Positions 1 to 8,326 of a stretch of DNA of 35,868 bases are shown in pieces; positions within the stretch are counted from its first letter, which is position 1; every line of letters begins with the position of its first letter. The notes below the pieces were generated by a model that saw only the letters and a program-made list of their open reading frames with translations, ran no database searches and was not told the DNA's origin. Position numbers and translations under genes: made by a program. The stretch lies in the NCBI GenBank assembly GCA_944381085.1, contig CALWJX010000082.1:1-35868 (forward strand), given 5' to 3'. Source of the DNA: an uncultured Clostridia bacterium (lineage in GTDB: Bacteria; Bacillota; Clostridia; Oscillospirales; CAG-272).

Positions 1-723
1 CATGCTCCGTCAAAGGACTTTCCGAAGCTCTCTGCCATTTGGCGTTCCATTCCCGAACAGCTTTCCAAAGAGAATACAAAATTTGTTTTCAGTCATGTGA
101 AAAAGGGATGGCGTTCCAAGGATTTGGAGGATGCACTTGAATGGTTGATTGCCGCCGGGCTTGTATACAAGGTGTGTCGGATCGAAAAGCCGTTTATGCC
201 GCTTTCCTCTTATGCGGATGATACCTGCTTCAAACTCTATATGGCGGATATCGGTATTCTTCGCAAGCTGTCAAAATTGCCGTATGAGGTCGTTCTTGAC
301 GCAACACCGAATTACAGAGAATTTAAAGGCTCTATGACGGAGAACTATGTCCTTAGCGAGTTGCTTAGTGCCGGCAGTGATACCGCTTACTATTGGTCAA
401 GCGGCAATACGGCCGAAGTGGATTTTATAGTGCAATGCGGAGCAGAGATTGTTCCGATTGAAGTAAAATCGGAAAAGAATGTAAAGGCACGCTCACTTGC
501 AGAGTACCGAAAGAAATATGAGCCGAAATATTCAGTTAAAACCTCTATGAAGATAGAAACAGACGGAAAGGAAGTTTTGAACATTCCTCTTTATCTGATT
601 GCTTCTCTTGAAAACTTCGTTAACGAAGAAAAAAACAATAGCGTTTTTGATGATATAAAAACAGGGCTTAACCAGGCAATCGAATTCGAAAAAGAAAACC
701 TGAAAGCCAAAACGACGGAATAA
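1..723 (+). CDS. DUF4143-type AAA ATPase, C-terminal part (5' end outside window)
   Basis: The reading frame is open from base 1, so the start lies upstream; an internal GTG at 97 is not a convincing start. The visible 240 residues match the C-terminal half of the ATP-binding proteins that carry DUF4143: a winged-helix-like stretch (KGWRSKDLEDALEWLIAAGL), then the DUF4143 nuclease-like fold with VDFIVQ and PIEVKSE, reminiscent of the D...ExK core of PD-(D/E)XK proteins. The Walker motifs would be in the missing N-terminus. Such genes are frequent cargo of Firmicutes genomes and ICEs; their cellular role is not established. A terminator follows at once, so it is probably a separate transcription unit from the conjugation genes. 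Confidence 0.85.
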   Translation, partial: HAPSKDFPKLSAIWRSIPEQLSKENTKFVFSHVKKGWRSKDLEDALEWLIAAGLVYKVCRIEKPFMPLSSYADDTCFKLYMADIGILRKLSKLPYEVVLDATPNYREFKGSMTENYVLSELLSAGSDTAYYWSSGNTAEVDFIVQCGAEIVPIEVKSEKNVKARSLAEYRKKYEPKYSVKTSMKIETDGKEVLNIPLYLIASLENFVNEEKNNSVFDDIKTGLNQAIEFEKENLKAKTTE

Positions 724-740
724 AATCAAACAGAAAATTA

Positions 741-775
741 AAAGCATCGCTTGAAATACAGCGGTGCTTTTCTTT
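741..775 (+). terminator. Rho-independent terminator after the DUF4143 ATPase gene
   Basis: An 11-bp stem (AAAGCATCGCT with AGCGGTGCTTT, one T-G wobble) with an 8-nt loop is followed by TCTTTT. It separates the ATPase gene from the conjugation operon that starts at 798. Confidence 0.75.
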
Positions 776-797
776 TGGAAATAACAGAGGAGATATA

Positions 798-1121
798 ATG
801 GAAATCAAAATTAATCAGGAAATAAAAGAATACAACGAAACCATGTTTTTTGGCTTGTCAGTCAGGCAGTTCATATTTGCTTTGCTTGCATGTGCGGCGG
901 CTGTCGGAATTTACTTCGGCTGCCGCCCTTTTATGGGGACGGAAACATTGTCGTGGCTTTGCATGATCGGGGCCGCGCCGTTTGCGGCTCTCGGCTTTGT
1001 CAGGTACAACGGTATGCCTGCTGAGAAAATTGTAAAAGCGTGGATAAGAAGTGAATTACTGATGCCCCGAAAACTTCTCTTTCAGGGAGAAAACAGACTA
1101 ATGAAAGGAGAAAAAGCGTGA
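798..1121 (+). CDS. PrgI-family membrane protein of a type IV secretion system
   Basis: A 107-residue protein with two hydrophobic segments near residues 24-42 and 52-70, preceded by a polar N-terminus (INQEIKEYNETMFFGLSVRQ) and followed by a basic tail. This is the usual layout of PrgI proteins, the small inner-membrane subunit paired with the VirB4 ATPase in Gram-positive conjugation systems (VirB3-like position). A GAGGAG site lies 8 nt before the ATG. Its stop overlaps the start of the next gene by 4 nt, so translation of PrgI and VirB4 is probably coupled. Confidence 0.85.
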   Translation: MEIKINQEIKEYNETMFFGLSVRQFIFALLACAAAVGIYFGCRPFMGTETLSWLCMIGAAPFAALGFVRYNGMPAEKIVKAWIRSELLMPRKLLFQGENRLMKGEKA

Positions 1122-3185
1122 GTATTTTTATGAAGAAAAAGAAAAGCATCCCCGAGGATGCAGTGCCGACCACAGTTGAGGAGGCAATTCCTTTGCAGGA
1201 TATCTACGAGGACGGTATTTGCCTTGTAGGTAAAAACCTTTATTCAAAAACCTATCGCTTTACAGACATCAATTATACAACTGCTTCAAGAGAGGACAAG
1301 GAGGGTATGTTCCTTGCGTATTCGCAGATACTCAACTCTTTTGATACCGAGGCAGACACAAAGATAACGATAAACAACCGCCGCATGAACAAAGAGAAAT
1401 TTGAGAAAAACAGTCTGCTTGAACTCAAGGGAGATATGCTTGACAGGTACAGAGCCGAGTATAACCAGATTCTCACTGATCAAGTAAATCAGTCAGGAGG
1501 TATCATGCAGGATAAATATCTGACTGTCACTGTTGAAAAAAACACCCTCACAGAAGCCAGAAACTATTTTAATCGGGTGGGAGCTGAATTTTCCTCTCTG
1601 TTTGCTTCTCTCGATTCTCGTCTTGAAGAAGTAGAGAGGGAGGAAAAGCTACGTATCATCTTTGATTTTTTTCATTATGGGAGTGAAGAAGATTTTCGTT
1701 TTGATGCAAATCTTTACGGTCAGCGAGGATATAGCTTTAAGGATGCGGTCGCTCCCGACAGCTTTGAGTTTCGTTCCGACTATTTTAAAGTGGACGGAAG
1801 ATACGGTAGAGTGATGTATCTTCGTGATTACGCAAATTTTATTAAGGACAACTTTATGGCAGAACTTACCGACATTGACAGAGGTCTGATGCTCTCCATT
1901 GATGCAAGTCCAATTACTACTGATCAGGCTATCCGGCAGAGTGAAAATAAGCTCCTTGCCGTTGAGACGAACATCTCGAATTGGCAGAGAAAGCAGAACC
2001 AAAATAATAACTTTTCGGCGACGATTCCTTACGATATGGAGCGTCAGAGAAACGAGAGCAGGGAATTTCTCAATGACCTCGTTGCAAGAGATCAGCGTAT
2101 GATTCCGGCACTCATTACCATTGTGCATACGGCTGATACAAAGGAGAAGCTGGATGCCGATACCGAATCCATCCGTCAGTGCGCGCGCAAACACCTGTGT
2201 TCGCTGAACATTCTCCGCTGGCAGCAGCTTGAGGGGCTTAACACCGTGCTCCCTTACGGAGTTCCAAAGCTGCCGATGCGAAGAACATTAACAACCGAAT
2301 CGCTTGCAGTATTTATGCCGTTCCGGGTGCAGGAGGTCTGCCATAACAATGGTATTTATTTTGCCAATAACGCTATTAGTAAAAATATGATTATGATAAA
2401 CAGAAACGAGCTGCTCAACGGCAACTCGTTTATTACGGGCGTATCCGGATCGGGAAAATCTCTGCTTGCAAAGCAAGAGATTATAGGTTTGTTCCTTGCG
2501 GACAAAAACGCGGATATTATCATAATTGACCCCGAAAAGGAGTACGGCAAAATCTGTGATGCGTTTGGCGGAGAGACGATTGAAATCTCGGCAACAAGTC
2601 CCCACCATATCAATGCAATGGATATCAATATGGATTATGCGGACGGACAGAACCCCGTGACCCTCAAGTCTGAGTTTATGCTTTCTCTCTGCGAACAGGC
2701 GGTTGCCGGGCTTGGTCCAAAGCAGAAATCGCTCATCGATCGATGCACTGCGGGTGTGCTGAACAATTATATGCTCAGAAACTTTACCGGGAATGCACCT
2801 ACGCTCAAGGATTTCAATATGATGCTCAAGGCACAGCCCGAACCGGAAGCCAAGGATATTGCGCTTTCCCTTGAACTCTTTACAAGCGGTTCACTTGATA
2901 CCTTTGCAAATGAGACGAATGTGGATACCGAGAACAGACTGATCTGTTATGATATTCACGACCTCGGCAAGCAGCTCATGTCCATTGGTATGCTTGTAGT
3001 CCTGGACAACATTCTCAACCGTATCACTGCGAATAAAGCCATAGGTCGGAAAACTTATATTTTCATTGACGAAATTTATCTGCTTTTCAAGCATGAATAC
3101 TCCGCAAATTTCCTCTTTACTCTATGGAAGCGTGTTCGTAAGTATGGAGCTTTCATTACGGGTATCACGCAGAATGTAGAAGATC
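1118..3185 (+). CDS. VirB4-like conjugation ATPase, exon 1 (interrupted by a group II intron)
   Basis: The first 689 codons plus one base of a VirB4/TraE-type ATPase that powers T4SS assembly and DNA transfer at the membrane. It has the long N-terminal VirB4 domain, a Walker A motif GVSGSGKS near residue 441 and a Walker B motif YIFIDEIYLLF near residue 646. The coding sequence stops matching the family right after ...ITQNVED. The next bases are GTGCG, the canonical 5' end of a group II intron, at 3186. Reading on gives a premature stop at 3205. Joined to exon 2 (5972-6228) the frame is restored as NVED-LLQSHTARTM and gives a normal 774-residue protein. Function therefore depends on splicing. 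Confidence 0.9.
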
Positions 3186-3894
3186 GTGCGAAACGTTGTG
3201 CATAAGTTTAACTTCAAAGTGTAAATGAAAAGCACCAATCGAATGCACTGAATATATCAGAAATGTTCGATTATAACTTGAATCTTGAAATTATGGGTGT
3301 AACTCCCATACCGTGCAGAGTTAATGCCATAAAGGCAGCACGAGAGATAATACTCCACTATGCGTTTGGCAACTGCTATTGTCAATGGTATAAAGCGTGG
3401 TAAAGTCGTAATTTGAAAGCCTAAACCCACAAGGGAATGGAAATATATAATGCGGTCTTCCGAATCTCATGGTTAAACGCAGAACAAGTCATGCAGTACC
3501 GTTAATGTTCACAGTCGAAAGACTGACAAAATTGAAAACAAGTAGGCTTGTGGTCTTTGAGCCTGCTTGCACATATTTGAAATAATATGTGGAAATACGC
3601 CAAAACTGTAACTCAAAGCGTATTAGAGTTTCACGGTATAAGGTGACAACCTAAAGGATTCATAATAAGGATAAAGATTCAGGAACGTTTGAGAGCCTAT
3701 AATCGGAGCTTGGCAGAGCGAAGAAGATTATAGGAAGTCAGCCGTCCCATAGTAGTCAGAGGTTGGGAAAGCCAACCACACAAAGCTGAAATGCTTTACG
3801 GCGAAGGGGACGAGTCAATTTGATTTTCAGATTTCGCAAAAGAAAATTATGACTCCCTGAAATAAGGGTAGCGAACCGCAAGGAAGTGATACTT

Positions 3895-5730
3895 GTGCAT
3901 TTAAACGCTGAGTTTTCAAGCGAAACAGAACTAAATCAAACTTTAGATTTTCTATACCAGAAATCCAAACAAAAAGTGTCTTTTACAGGTCTTTTGGAAG
4001 CGGTTGTAAATGAGGTGACAATAGTCACAGCAATTCATAATATTAAATCCAACAATGGTACGAAAACTACCGGTGTTGATAAAGTACAAATGAATCGCTA
4101 TTTACAAATGCCGAAAGAGAAAGTTATACAACTAATCAGAAAACACTTTCAGAATTATTACCCTAAACCCGCAAAACGAATTTATATTGAAAAGAGCAAC
4201 GGAAAGTTAAGACCACTTGGGATTCCAACCATACTTGACAGAATTATGCAGGAATGTGTCAGAATCATTATTGAACCGATTTGTGAAGCAAGATTTTACC
4301 CTCACAGCTATGGCTTCAGACCATACAGAGCACAGAAAAACGCCGTCAGGGGAATTATCAATGTTATCAACGGTTCAAAAATGGGAAAAAACTTACCCGT
4401 ATATGCTCTCGAAGGCGATATAAAAGGCTGTTTCGATAATATAAATCATAGGATTTTGTTGAAAAAGTTGTGGTATATAGGCATACACGATAAAAGAATT
4501 ATCAAAATTATTTATCTTATGCTGAAAGCAGGATATATGGAATATGACGCCTATGTCGGTTCCGAACTTGGAATCGGACAGGGTGGTATCATATCGCCGC
4601 TTTTATCTAACGTATATCTTAACGACTTCGATTGGTACGTTGGCAGAATGTATTACGAGCCATATCATAGCGGTCAAGTCAAATACAATCAAATGAGGAA
4701 ATTACGAAATAACGGAATATATCCTAAATACAATTTTCGATTTGCAGACGATTGGGTAATCTTGACAACTGCCGAAAATGAGGCGTATAGGCTGAAAAAG
4801 CACTTAACAAAATATTTCAAACATAAATTAAAATTAGAACTATCTGCTGAAAAGACGAAAATCACAGACATGCGTATCAACGGCATAGAATTTCTCGGAT
4901 TTGTGATAACGGTGGAAAAATCCAAAAGGAATTTGGCAAATTCGACACATGTAGCAAAGCCATATCCCAACATGGAACGTATTCACAAAAAGATAAAAAC
5001 GATATGTACGGAAATACGTAAGCTCAAGTTGATGAACAAAACAGAGGACAGGATTGCTCAAATCCTGTATGTAAATTCAATCACCATGGGAGTAGCGGAA
5101 TATATAAAAACGGGTATCAGCTCCAAAGCATACAATAAAATCGATTACGCAGTTAATAATTGCTGTCTTACCACTTGGAAATATCTATATCCCGACAACT
5201 ATCTCACCATGAAGAAAGAACTGCAACAGTTAAGTAACAATCCCGAAAGGCATAAGAATCATATATCGAAAACTTTTGCCATTCAGTATCAAGGGAAATG
5301 GATTGGAATTACAATGGCATATCTAACTCATATACAATATGAGGCTAAACCATTTAATCAAAACATTACGCCTTATACAGCAGAGGGACGAATGCTGTAT
5401 TCTCGGTATCGGAAAAACGCAAGAAAAATACCGCTTGACAGACCTATGCTTGCAAATAGTAAAGACATCAAGCTATCTTTGTATGCTAAAGACAAGTATA
5501 ATTTTGAGTATTTCATGAACCGAGAATATGCCTTTAACAGAGACAAAGGAAAATGCAGATGTTGTGGAAAGTATCTGTTTTATGATGAAACAAGAGCTTG
5601 TCATCATGTAGAACCGTATTTGCCGTTAAACCTTGTAAACAAGGTTACAAACTTGGCATGGGTATGTGATTGGTGTCACAGGAAAATACACAGTTTTAAA
5701 GAAATTGATGTTGAAGACGTTAAAATTTAA
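3895..5730 (+). CDS. ltrA: Group II intron-encoded reverse transcriptase/maturase with HNH endonuclease
   Basis: A 611-residue intron-encoded protein. Reverse transcriptase blocks occur in order: GKLRPLGIPT, YGFRP, DIKGCFDNI, QGGIISPLLSNVYL and the catalytic FRFADDW (FADD in place of YADD) near residue 283. A maturase X region follows, then a C-terminal HNH domain with CRCC, ACHHVEP and WVCDWCHRKIH. All catalytic motifs look intact, so it may still splice and retrohome. A GTG at 3895 is chosen because AAGGA lies 10 nt upstream; the longer GTG at 3886 leaves only 1 nt to that site. Codon use is AT-richer than that of the surrounding conjugation genes. Confidence 0.92.
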   Translation: MHLNAEFSSETELNQTLDFLYQKSKQKVSFTGLLEAVVNEVTIVTAIHNIKSNNGTKTTGVDKVQMNRYLQMPKEKVIQLIRKHFQNYYPKPAKRIYIEKSNGKLRPLGIPTILDRIMQECVRIIIEPICEARFYPHSYGFRPYRAQKNAVRGIINVINGSKMGKNLPVYALEGDIKGCFDNINHRILLKKLWYIGIHDKRIIKIIYLMLKAGYMEYDAYVGSELGIGQGGIISPLLSNVYLNDFDWYVGRMYYEPYHSGQVKYNQMRKLRNNGIYPKYNFRFADDWVILTTAENEAYRLKKHLTKYFKHKLKLELSAEKTKITDMRINGIEFLGFVITVEKSKRNLANSTHVAKPYPNMERIHKKIKTICTEIRKLKLMNKTEDRIAQILYVNSITMGVAEYIKTGISSKAYNKIDYAVNNCCLTTWKYLYPDNYLTMKKELQQLSNNPERHKNHISKTFAIQYQGKWIGITMAYLTHIQYEAKPFNQNITPYTAEGRMLYSRYRKNARKIPLDRPMLANSKDIKLSLYAKDKYNFEYFMNREYAFNRDKGKCRCCGKYLFYDETRACHHVEPYLPLNLVNKVTNLAWVCDWCHRKIHSFKEIDVEDVKI

Positions 5731-5840
5731 AATAAAATAGAAAAATTTAGAGAAAAAATAAAGAAATCTGAAAGTACGGATAAATCGCGAGGTTTATCTA
5801 CTATTGAAATCCGAAACGGAAAGTAAGTCAAATTGATGGA

Positions 5841-5920
5841 ACGCCGAGTGCGGGGAAACTCGCATGCTCGGTGTGAGGTGGGGGAAAACTCGGAGATTAT
5901 ATCAAAGAGTTACCTATCAC
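5841..5920 (+). ncRNA. Group II intron domains V and VI
   Basis: Domain V is the 34-nt hairpin 5841-5874, with outer arms ACGCCGAG and CTCGGTGT, the inner TGCG/CGCA pair and a GAAA-containing loop. Domain VI follows at about 5875-5920, with outer pairing of AGGT to ACCT, an inner AACTC/GAGTT stem and an unpaired A region near 5914-5917 as branch-point candidate. It ends in ATCAC, where an ordinary group II intron would stop. Confidence 0.85.
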
Positions 5921-5971
5921 AATCAAGTGCCTACCCTGTATATGCTTCTGCAATACAGGGGTGGCACACAT
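5921..5971 (+). ncRNA. 3' extension of the group II intron (extra hairpin after domain VI)
   Basis: These 51 nt lie between the end of domain VI and the base where the VirB4 frame resumes. They fold into one long hairpin, arms 5928-5941 and 5953-5966 (14 positions, 2 mismatches), with a possible TGC/GCA cap inside the loop, and end in CACAT. Removing them gives the family sequence NVED-LLQS; keeping them inserts 17 residues in frame. Bacillus cereus-group introns such as B.c.I4 are known to splice 53-56 nt past domain VI thanks to a similar extra stem. Confidence 0.7.
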
Positions 5972-6228
5972 TGTTGCAAAGCCACACTGCAAGAACTATG
6001 CTTGCAAACTCTGAGCTTGTAGTCATGCTCAACCAGGCGGCAACCGACAGAGTAGAGCTGGCTGACCTCATGGGCATCTCCGATTTGCAGATGTCTTATA
6101 TTTCTGGCGTAGAAGCAGGTCACGGGCTTGTGAAAATCGGTAGTTCTCTCGTTCCTTTCGTCAACAGAGTGCCGAAGGACACGATGCTTTATAAGTTGAT
6201 TTCTACCAAACCGGGAGAGGAGGTGTAA
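5972..6228 (+). CDS. VirB4-like conjugation ATPase, exon 2
   Basis: This encodes the last 85 residues of the VirB4 ATPase. The first two bases (TG) complete the codon begun by C3185, giving LLQSHTARTMLANSE and then AATDRVELADLMGISDLQMSYIS and the KIGSSLVPFVN segment, all typical of the RecA-like C-terminal lobe. An open frame also runs back to 5833 through intron domains V/VI, but that upstream part is intron RNA, not protein. The stop is at 6226-6228, directly before the next gene. Confidence 0.88.
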
Positions 6229-6230
6229 AA

Positions 6231-6608
6231 ATGGAAATAATGCAGCTTAACGCATGGGGTAATGAGTATGATATTTGTATAGAGGTATGCCAATATGAGC
6301 AGAACAAAAATCTTGCTTTGCAACTGTATTTTTGGGATGACGGTTATTGGGAGCCTTTTGCAACACTTACGGTCAATGTCGGTGAAAAATGTGATGAGAA
6401 CTGCTCTTATGTGGATACAAATAATTGTCCGTGGGCTCCGGCACTGATCGAAAAATACAGGCTCGGTGAATATACTGGAGAAGTCGGGTTCTCGGGCTAT
6501 TGCAGCTATCCGGAATACAAATTCAATATGAGTGAGATCAAGAAGTATGAATACAGAGAACCCGAACCTCAGCACAAAGAGCACAAGAACCGTGATGACG
6601 GACGGTGA
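6231..6608 (+). CDS. DUF4313-like ICE protein
   Basis: A 125-residue acidic protein starting 2 nt after the VirB4 stop, with GGAGAGGAGG overlapping the end of virB4 as ribosome binding site. It contains LYFWDDGYWEPFATLTVN and the conserved-looking DTNNCPWAPALIEKYRLG and FSGYCSYPEYKFN segments, which I recall from small DUF4313 proteins encoded between T4SS genes of clostridial ICEs. The C-terminus is a charged tail. No enzymatic motif is visible. The family name is from memory and less certain than the ICE context. Confidence 0.6.
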   Translation: MEIMQLNAWGNEYDICIEVCQYEQNKNLALQLYFWDDGYWEPFATLTVNVGEKCDENCSYVDTNNCPWAPALIEKYRLGEYTGEVGFSGYCSYPEYKFNMSEIKKYEYREPEPQHKEHKNRDDGR

Positions 6609-6613
6609 TAGGA

Positions 6614-7807
6614 ATGGATATTAAAACAAAGGATTCTCTTCACACGGTCAAGACCTTTGACCGTGTGAAGGATCTTGCCGGAAAGACAAGAGAAGGAGCT
6701 GACAAAGCAAAGCAGGGGATCAGTGATACAATTGAATCAGGCGACCGTTCTGAAAGTGAATATGCCGGGAACCGTCTTGAAGCATATGAAGGAGCAACAG
6801 CTCGATTCGCCGTTCATTCGGTAGAAAAAACAGGCAGATGGGGTGTCAGAGAAACAGGTCGGAATATTCAAAAGTTGAGAAGTCGCAAGGGCAAGCCTGA
6901 GATTAAGGTTGATAGAACGAAGGCAAACAAACTTAAAGCACCCAATCAGCTGAAACTTCTTGAGGCACCAAAATCAGCGGGAAAGACCGCAACCAAAACG
7001 GCCAAAGGCAGTATAAAGACAAAGGCAGTCAAGACATCAGCAAAGACTGCCGAGAAAACTGTTAAGGCAACAGAAAAAGCCGCCAAAGCGGCAGTAAGGG
7101 CGGCTAAGGTGGCTGCAAAAGCTACAAAAGCGGTAGCAAAGGCAACAGTCAAGCTTGCCAAGGTGGCAGTGAAAGCAATCATTGCGGCAACCAAAGCAGT
7201 AGTGGCAGCGATAAAGGGAATAGCTGCCGCTATTGCCGCAGGCGGCTGGGTTGCTGTTGTTGTGATTTTGGTTATCGTTGTTATAGGCGGTATTGTAGCA
7301 GCGGTTTGCAGTATTTTTACGCCAAATGATGCCGGTGGATATTCTGTTGCTTATATGAACTCGGTTTGTGTATCCGAGTATGACAGACGTGAGGTGGAGG
7401 TGATAAATAACAGCAAATATGATTACCTTGTTATTGAGGGCGAAGAAGCTTCAGCAAAGGATGTTATTGCCGTATTTGCGGTCTATACGAATACTGAAAG
7501 TACGGATTTTTCAAAGGTTGACGACGAATTACAAGATGAATACAGAACGGTCTTCAATGCAATGAATTCACTTGAAGCTTATTCTACTACAAGCGAAGAA
7601 ATCATACTCAAAAAATACACGGATGAAAACGGGAATCCTTATATTGTGGAAGAAACCGTAGAAAAGGTTACTCTTCATATTGTACACAGCTTTAAGACTG
7701 CATTCCAGGGGGCTGATTATTTCAAATTCACAGACAAGCAAATGGAACAGCTTGATACTTTATTGAGCTCCGACTTTGATGAACTGTGGGCGGCGTTGGT
7801 CGACTGA
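6614..7807 (+). CDS. VirB1-like T4SS cell-wall hydrolase, truncated (catalytic C-terminus missing)
   Basis: A 397-residue protein. Residues 1-120 are charged, residues 120-200 form a Lys/Ala-rich repeat-like helix (TEKAAKAAVRAAKVAAKATK and similar), and a transmembrane segment (WVAVVVILVIVVIGGIVAAV) follows near residue 215. An extracytoplasmic region then ends LLSSDFDELWAALVD. In the CD1107-like ICE proteins this leads into lysozyme and NlpC/P60 domains; here a stop comes at 7805 and no hydrolase sequence follows. The accessory region begins at this point, so an insertion or deletion probably removed the catalytic half. The start could be GTG 6605 (overlapping the previous stop) rather than ATG 6614; neither has a strong ribosome site. 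Confidence 0.65.
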   Translation: MDIKTKDSLHTVKTFDRVKDLAGKTREGADKAKQGISDTIESGDRSESEYAGNRLEAYEGATARFAVHSVEKTGRWGVRETGRNIQKLRSRKGKPEIKVDRTKANKLKAPNQLKLLEAPKSAGKTATKTAKGSIKTKAVKTSAKTAEKTVKATEKAAKAAVRAAKVAAKATKAVAKATVKLAKVAVKAIIAATKAVVAAIKGIAAAIAAGGWVAVVVILVIVVIGGIVAAVCSIFTPNDAGGYSVAYMNSVCVSEYDRREVEVINNSKYDYLVIEGEEASAKDVIAVFAVYTNTESTDFSKVDDELQDEYRTVFNAMNSLEAYSTTSEEIILKKYTDENGNPYIVEETVEKVTLHIVHSFKTAFQGADYFKFTDKQMEQLDTLLSSDFDELWAALVD

Positions 7808-8114
7808 TCAACGCTGTTTTGATTTGAAAATTATAAGTTTTTGTATTTAATATGTAATTTTATCGCAAGACTGGGTAGAGGTACTGACATTATATGGAAC
7901 ACGATGGAGGAAAAATAAATATGCGAAAACTTATTTAATAAGCATACTGGGTAGATTTATCAGAATCATTTCCTGAATTCATTTATAGTGACTGATAGAA
8001 ATGCGATATACCGAATATCGTACATAATTATCAAATTATTATGTGTAATGTACACAATATTTGCGTTTGATTTTTGTATATGTGAACAAAATTAAATGAT
8101 GTTGTGAATATATA
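7808..8114. other. AT-rich junction without a supported gene
   Basis: This is the boundary between ICE and accessory cargo. I see only a 9-bp direct repeat CTGGGTAGA (7871-7879, 7947-7955) and a ribosome-site-like GGAGG followed by a 5-codon frame ATG CGA AAA CTT ATT (7921-7938, MRKLI). That short start resembles the MRKLV start of the precursor at 13059 and could be a decayed copy, but the match is very short. Confidence 0.4.
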
Positions 8115-8143
8115 TTGACAGACAAGTGTAAATATGCTAAAAT
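8115..8143 (+). promoter_or_regulatory. Sigma-70-type promoter TTGACA-N17-TAAAAT
   Basis: TTGACA at 8115-8120 and TAAAAT at 8138-8143 are separated by 17 nt, a near-consensus promoter. Predicted transcription begins near 8150 and runs into the terminator ending at 8280. Confidence 0.75.
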
Positions 8144-8149
8144 ATATAT

Positions 8150-8280
8150 AAGCAAAACAAATAATTTTTTATATATTGTATATATTTGTCTCTAAAGCGC
8201 AAGTGCTGATAACATTTACCCACCTGAGAACAAAAAGCACAAGTACTTGCTGTTAGTAATGGTGTACTTGTGCTTTTTTT
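8150..8280 (+). ncRNA. Stand-alone leader/attenuator-like transcript of about 130 nt
   Basis: Bounded by the promoter at 8115 and the terminator at 8232-8280. The terminator's left arm is duplicated upstream: 8194-8207 (AAAGCGCAAGTGCT) matches 8234-8247 (AAAGCACAAGTACT) at 11 of 13 leading positions and could pair with the right arm through two G-U wobbles. The transcript therefore has two mutually exclusive pairings, as in attenuators. No intact regulated gene follows, only an ABC transporter fragment. It resembles leaders of ribosome-protection or ABC-F resistance genes, but I cannot identify it. Confidence 0.45.
8232..8280 (+). terminator. Strong Rho-independent terminator
   Basis: A perfect stem AAAAAGCACAAGTAC (8232-8246) with GTACTTGTGCTTTTT (8264-8278), a 17-nt loop and seven Ts. 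Confidence 0.9.
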
Positions 8281-8326
8281 AGTCTATTCTTGATAATAAA
8301 CCCTTGTATTTGTATAAAAAATTTAG

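Larger units (their letters stand above)
3186..5971 (+). mobile_element. Group II intron with RT/HNH ORF and a 51-nt 3' extension
   Basis: The 5' end is GTGCG at 3186. Target recognition is visible: IBS1 GAAGATC (3179-3185, last exon bases) pairs over all 7 positions with EBS1 GGTCTTC (3454-3460), with one G-U wobble. A possible IBS2/EBS2 pair is TATCACGC (3163-3170) with GCGTGGTA (3395-3402), although its 8-nt distance from IBS1 is larger than usual. Bases 3186-3885 hold the structured domains I-III, the maturase lies in domain IV, and domains V and VI are at 5841-5920. Restoration of the host frame places the 3' splice site after 5971, 51 nt beyond domain VI. Total length is 2786 nt. Confidence 0.88.

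Noticed and set aside
3186..3205. VirB4 ending with ...RAKRCA at 3205
   Set aside because: These codons are intron sequence starting with GTGCG; splicing removes them.
5833..5971. Open frame from 5833 reading into VirB4 exon 2
   Set aside because: This part is group II intron domains V/VI and the 3' extension; the protein frame is only meaningful from 5972.
6946..7194. Minus-strand frame rich in Ala/Val/Phe opposite the hydrolase gene
   Set aside because: It mirrors the Lys/Ala repeat codons of the plus-strand gene and has no ribosome site.
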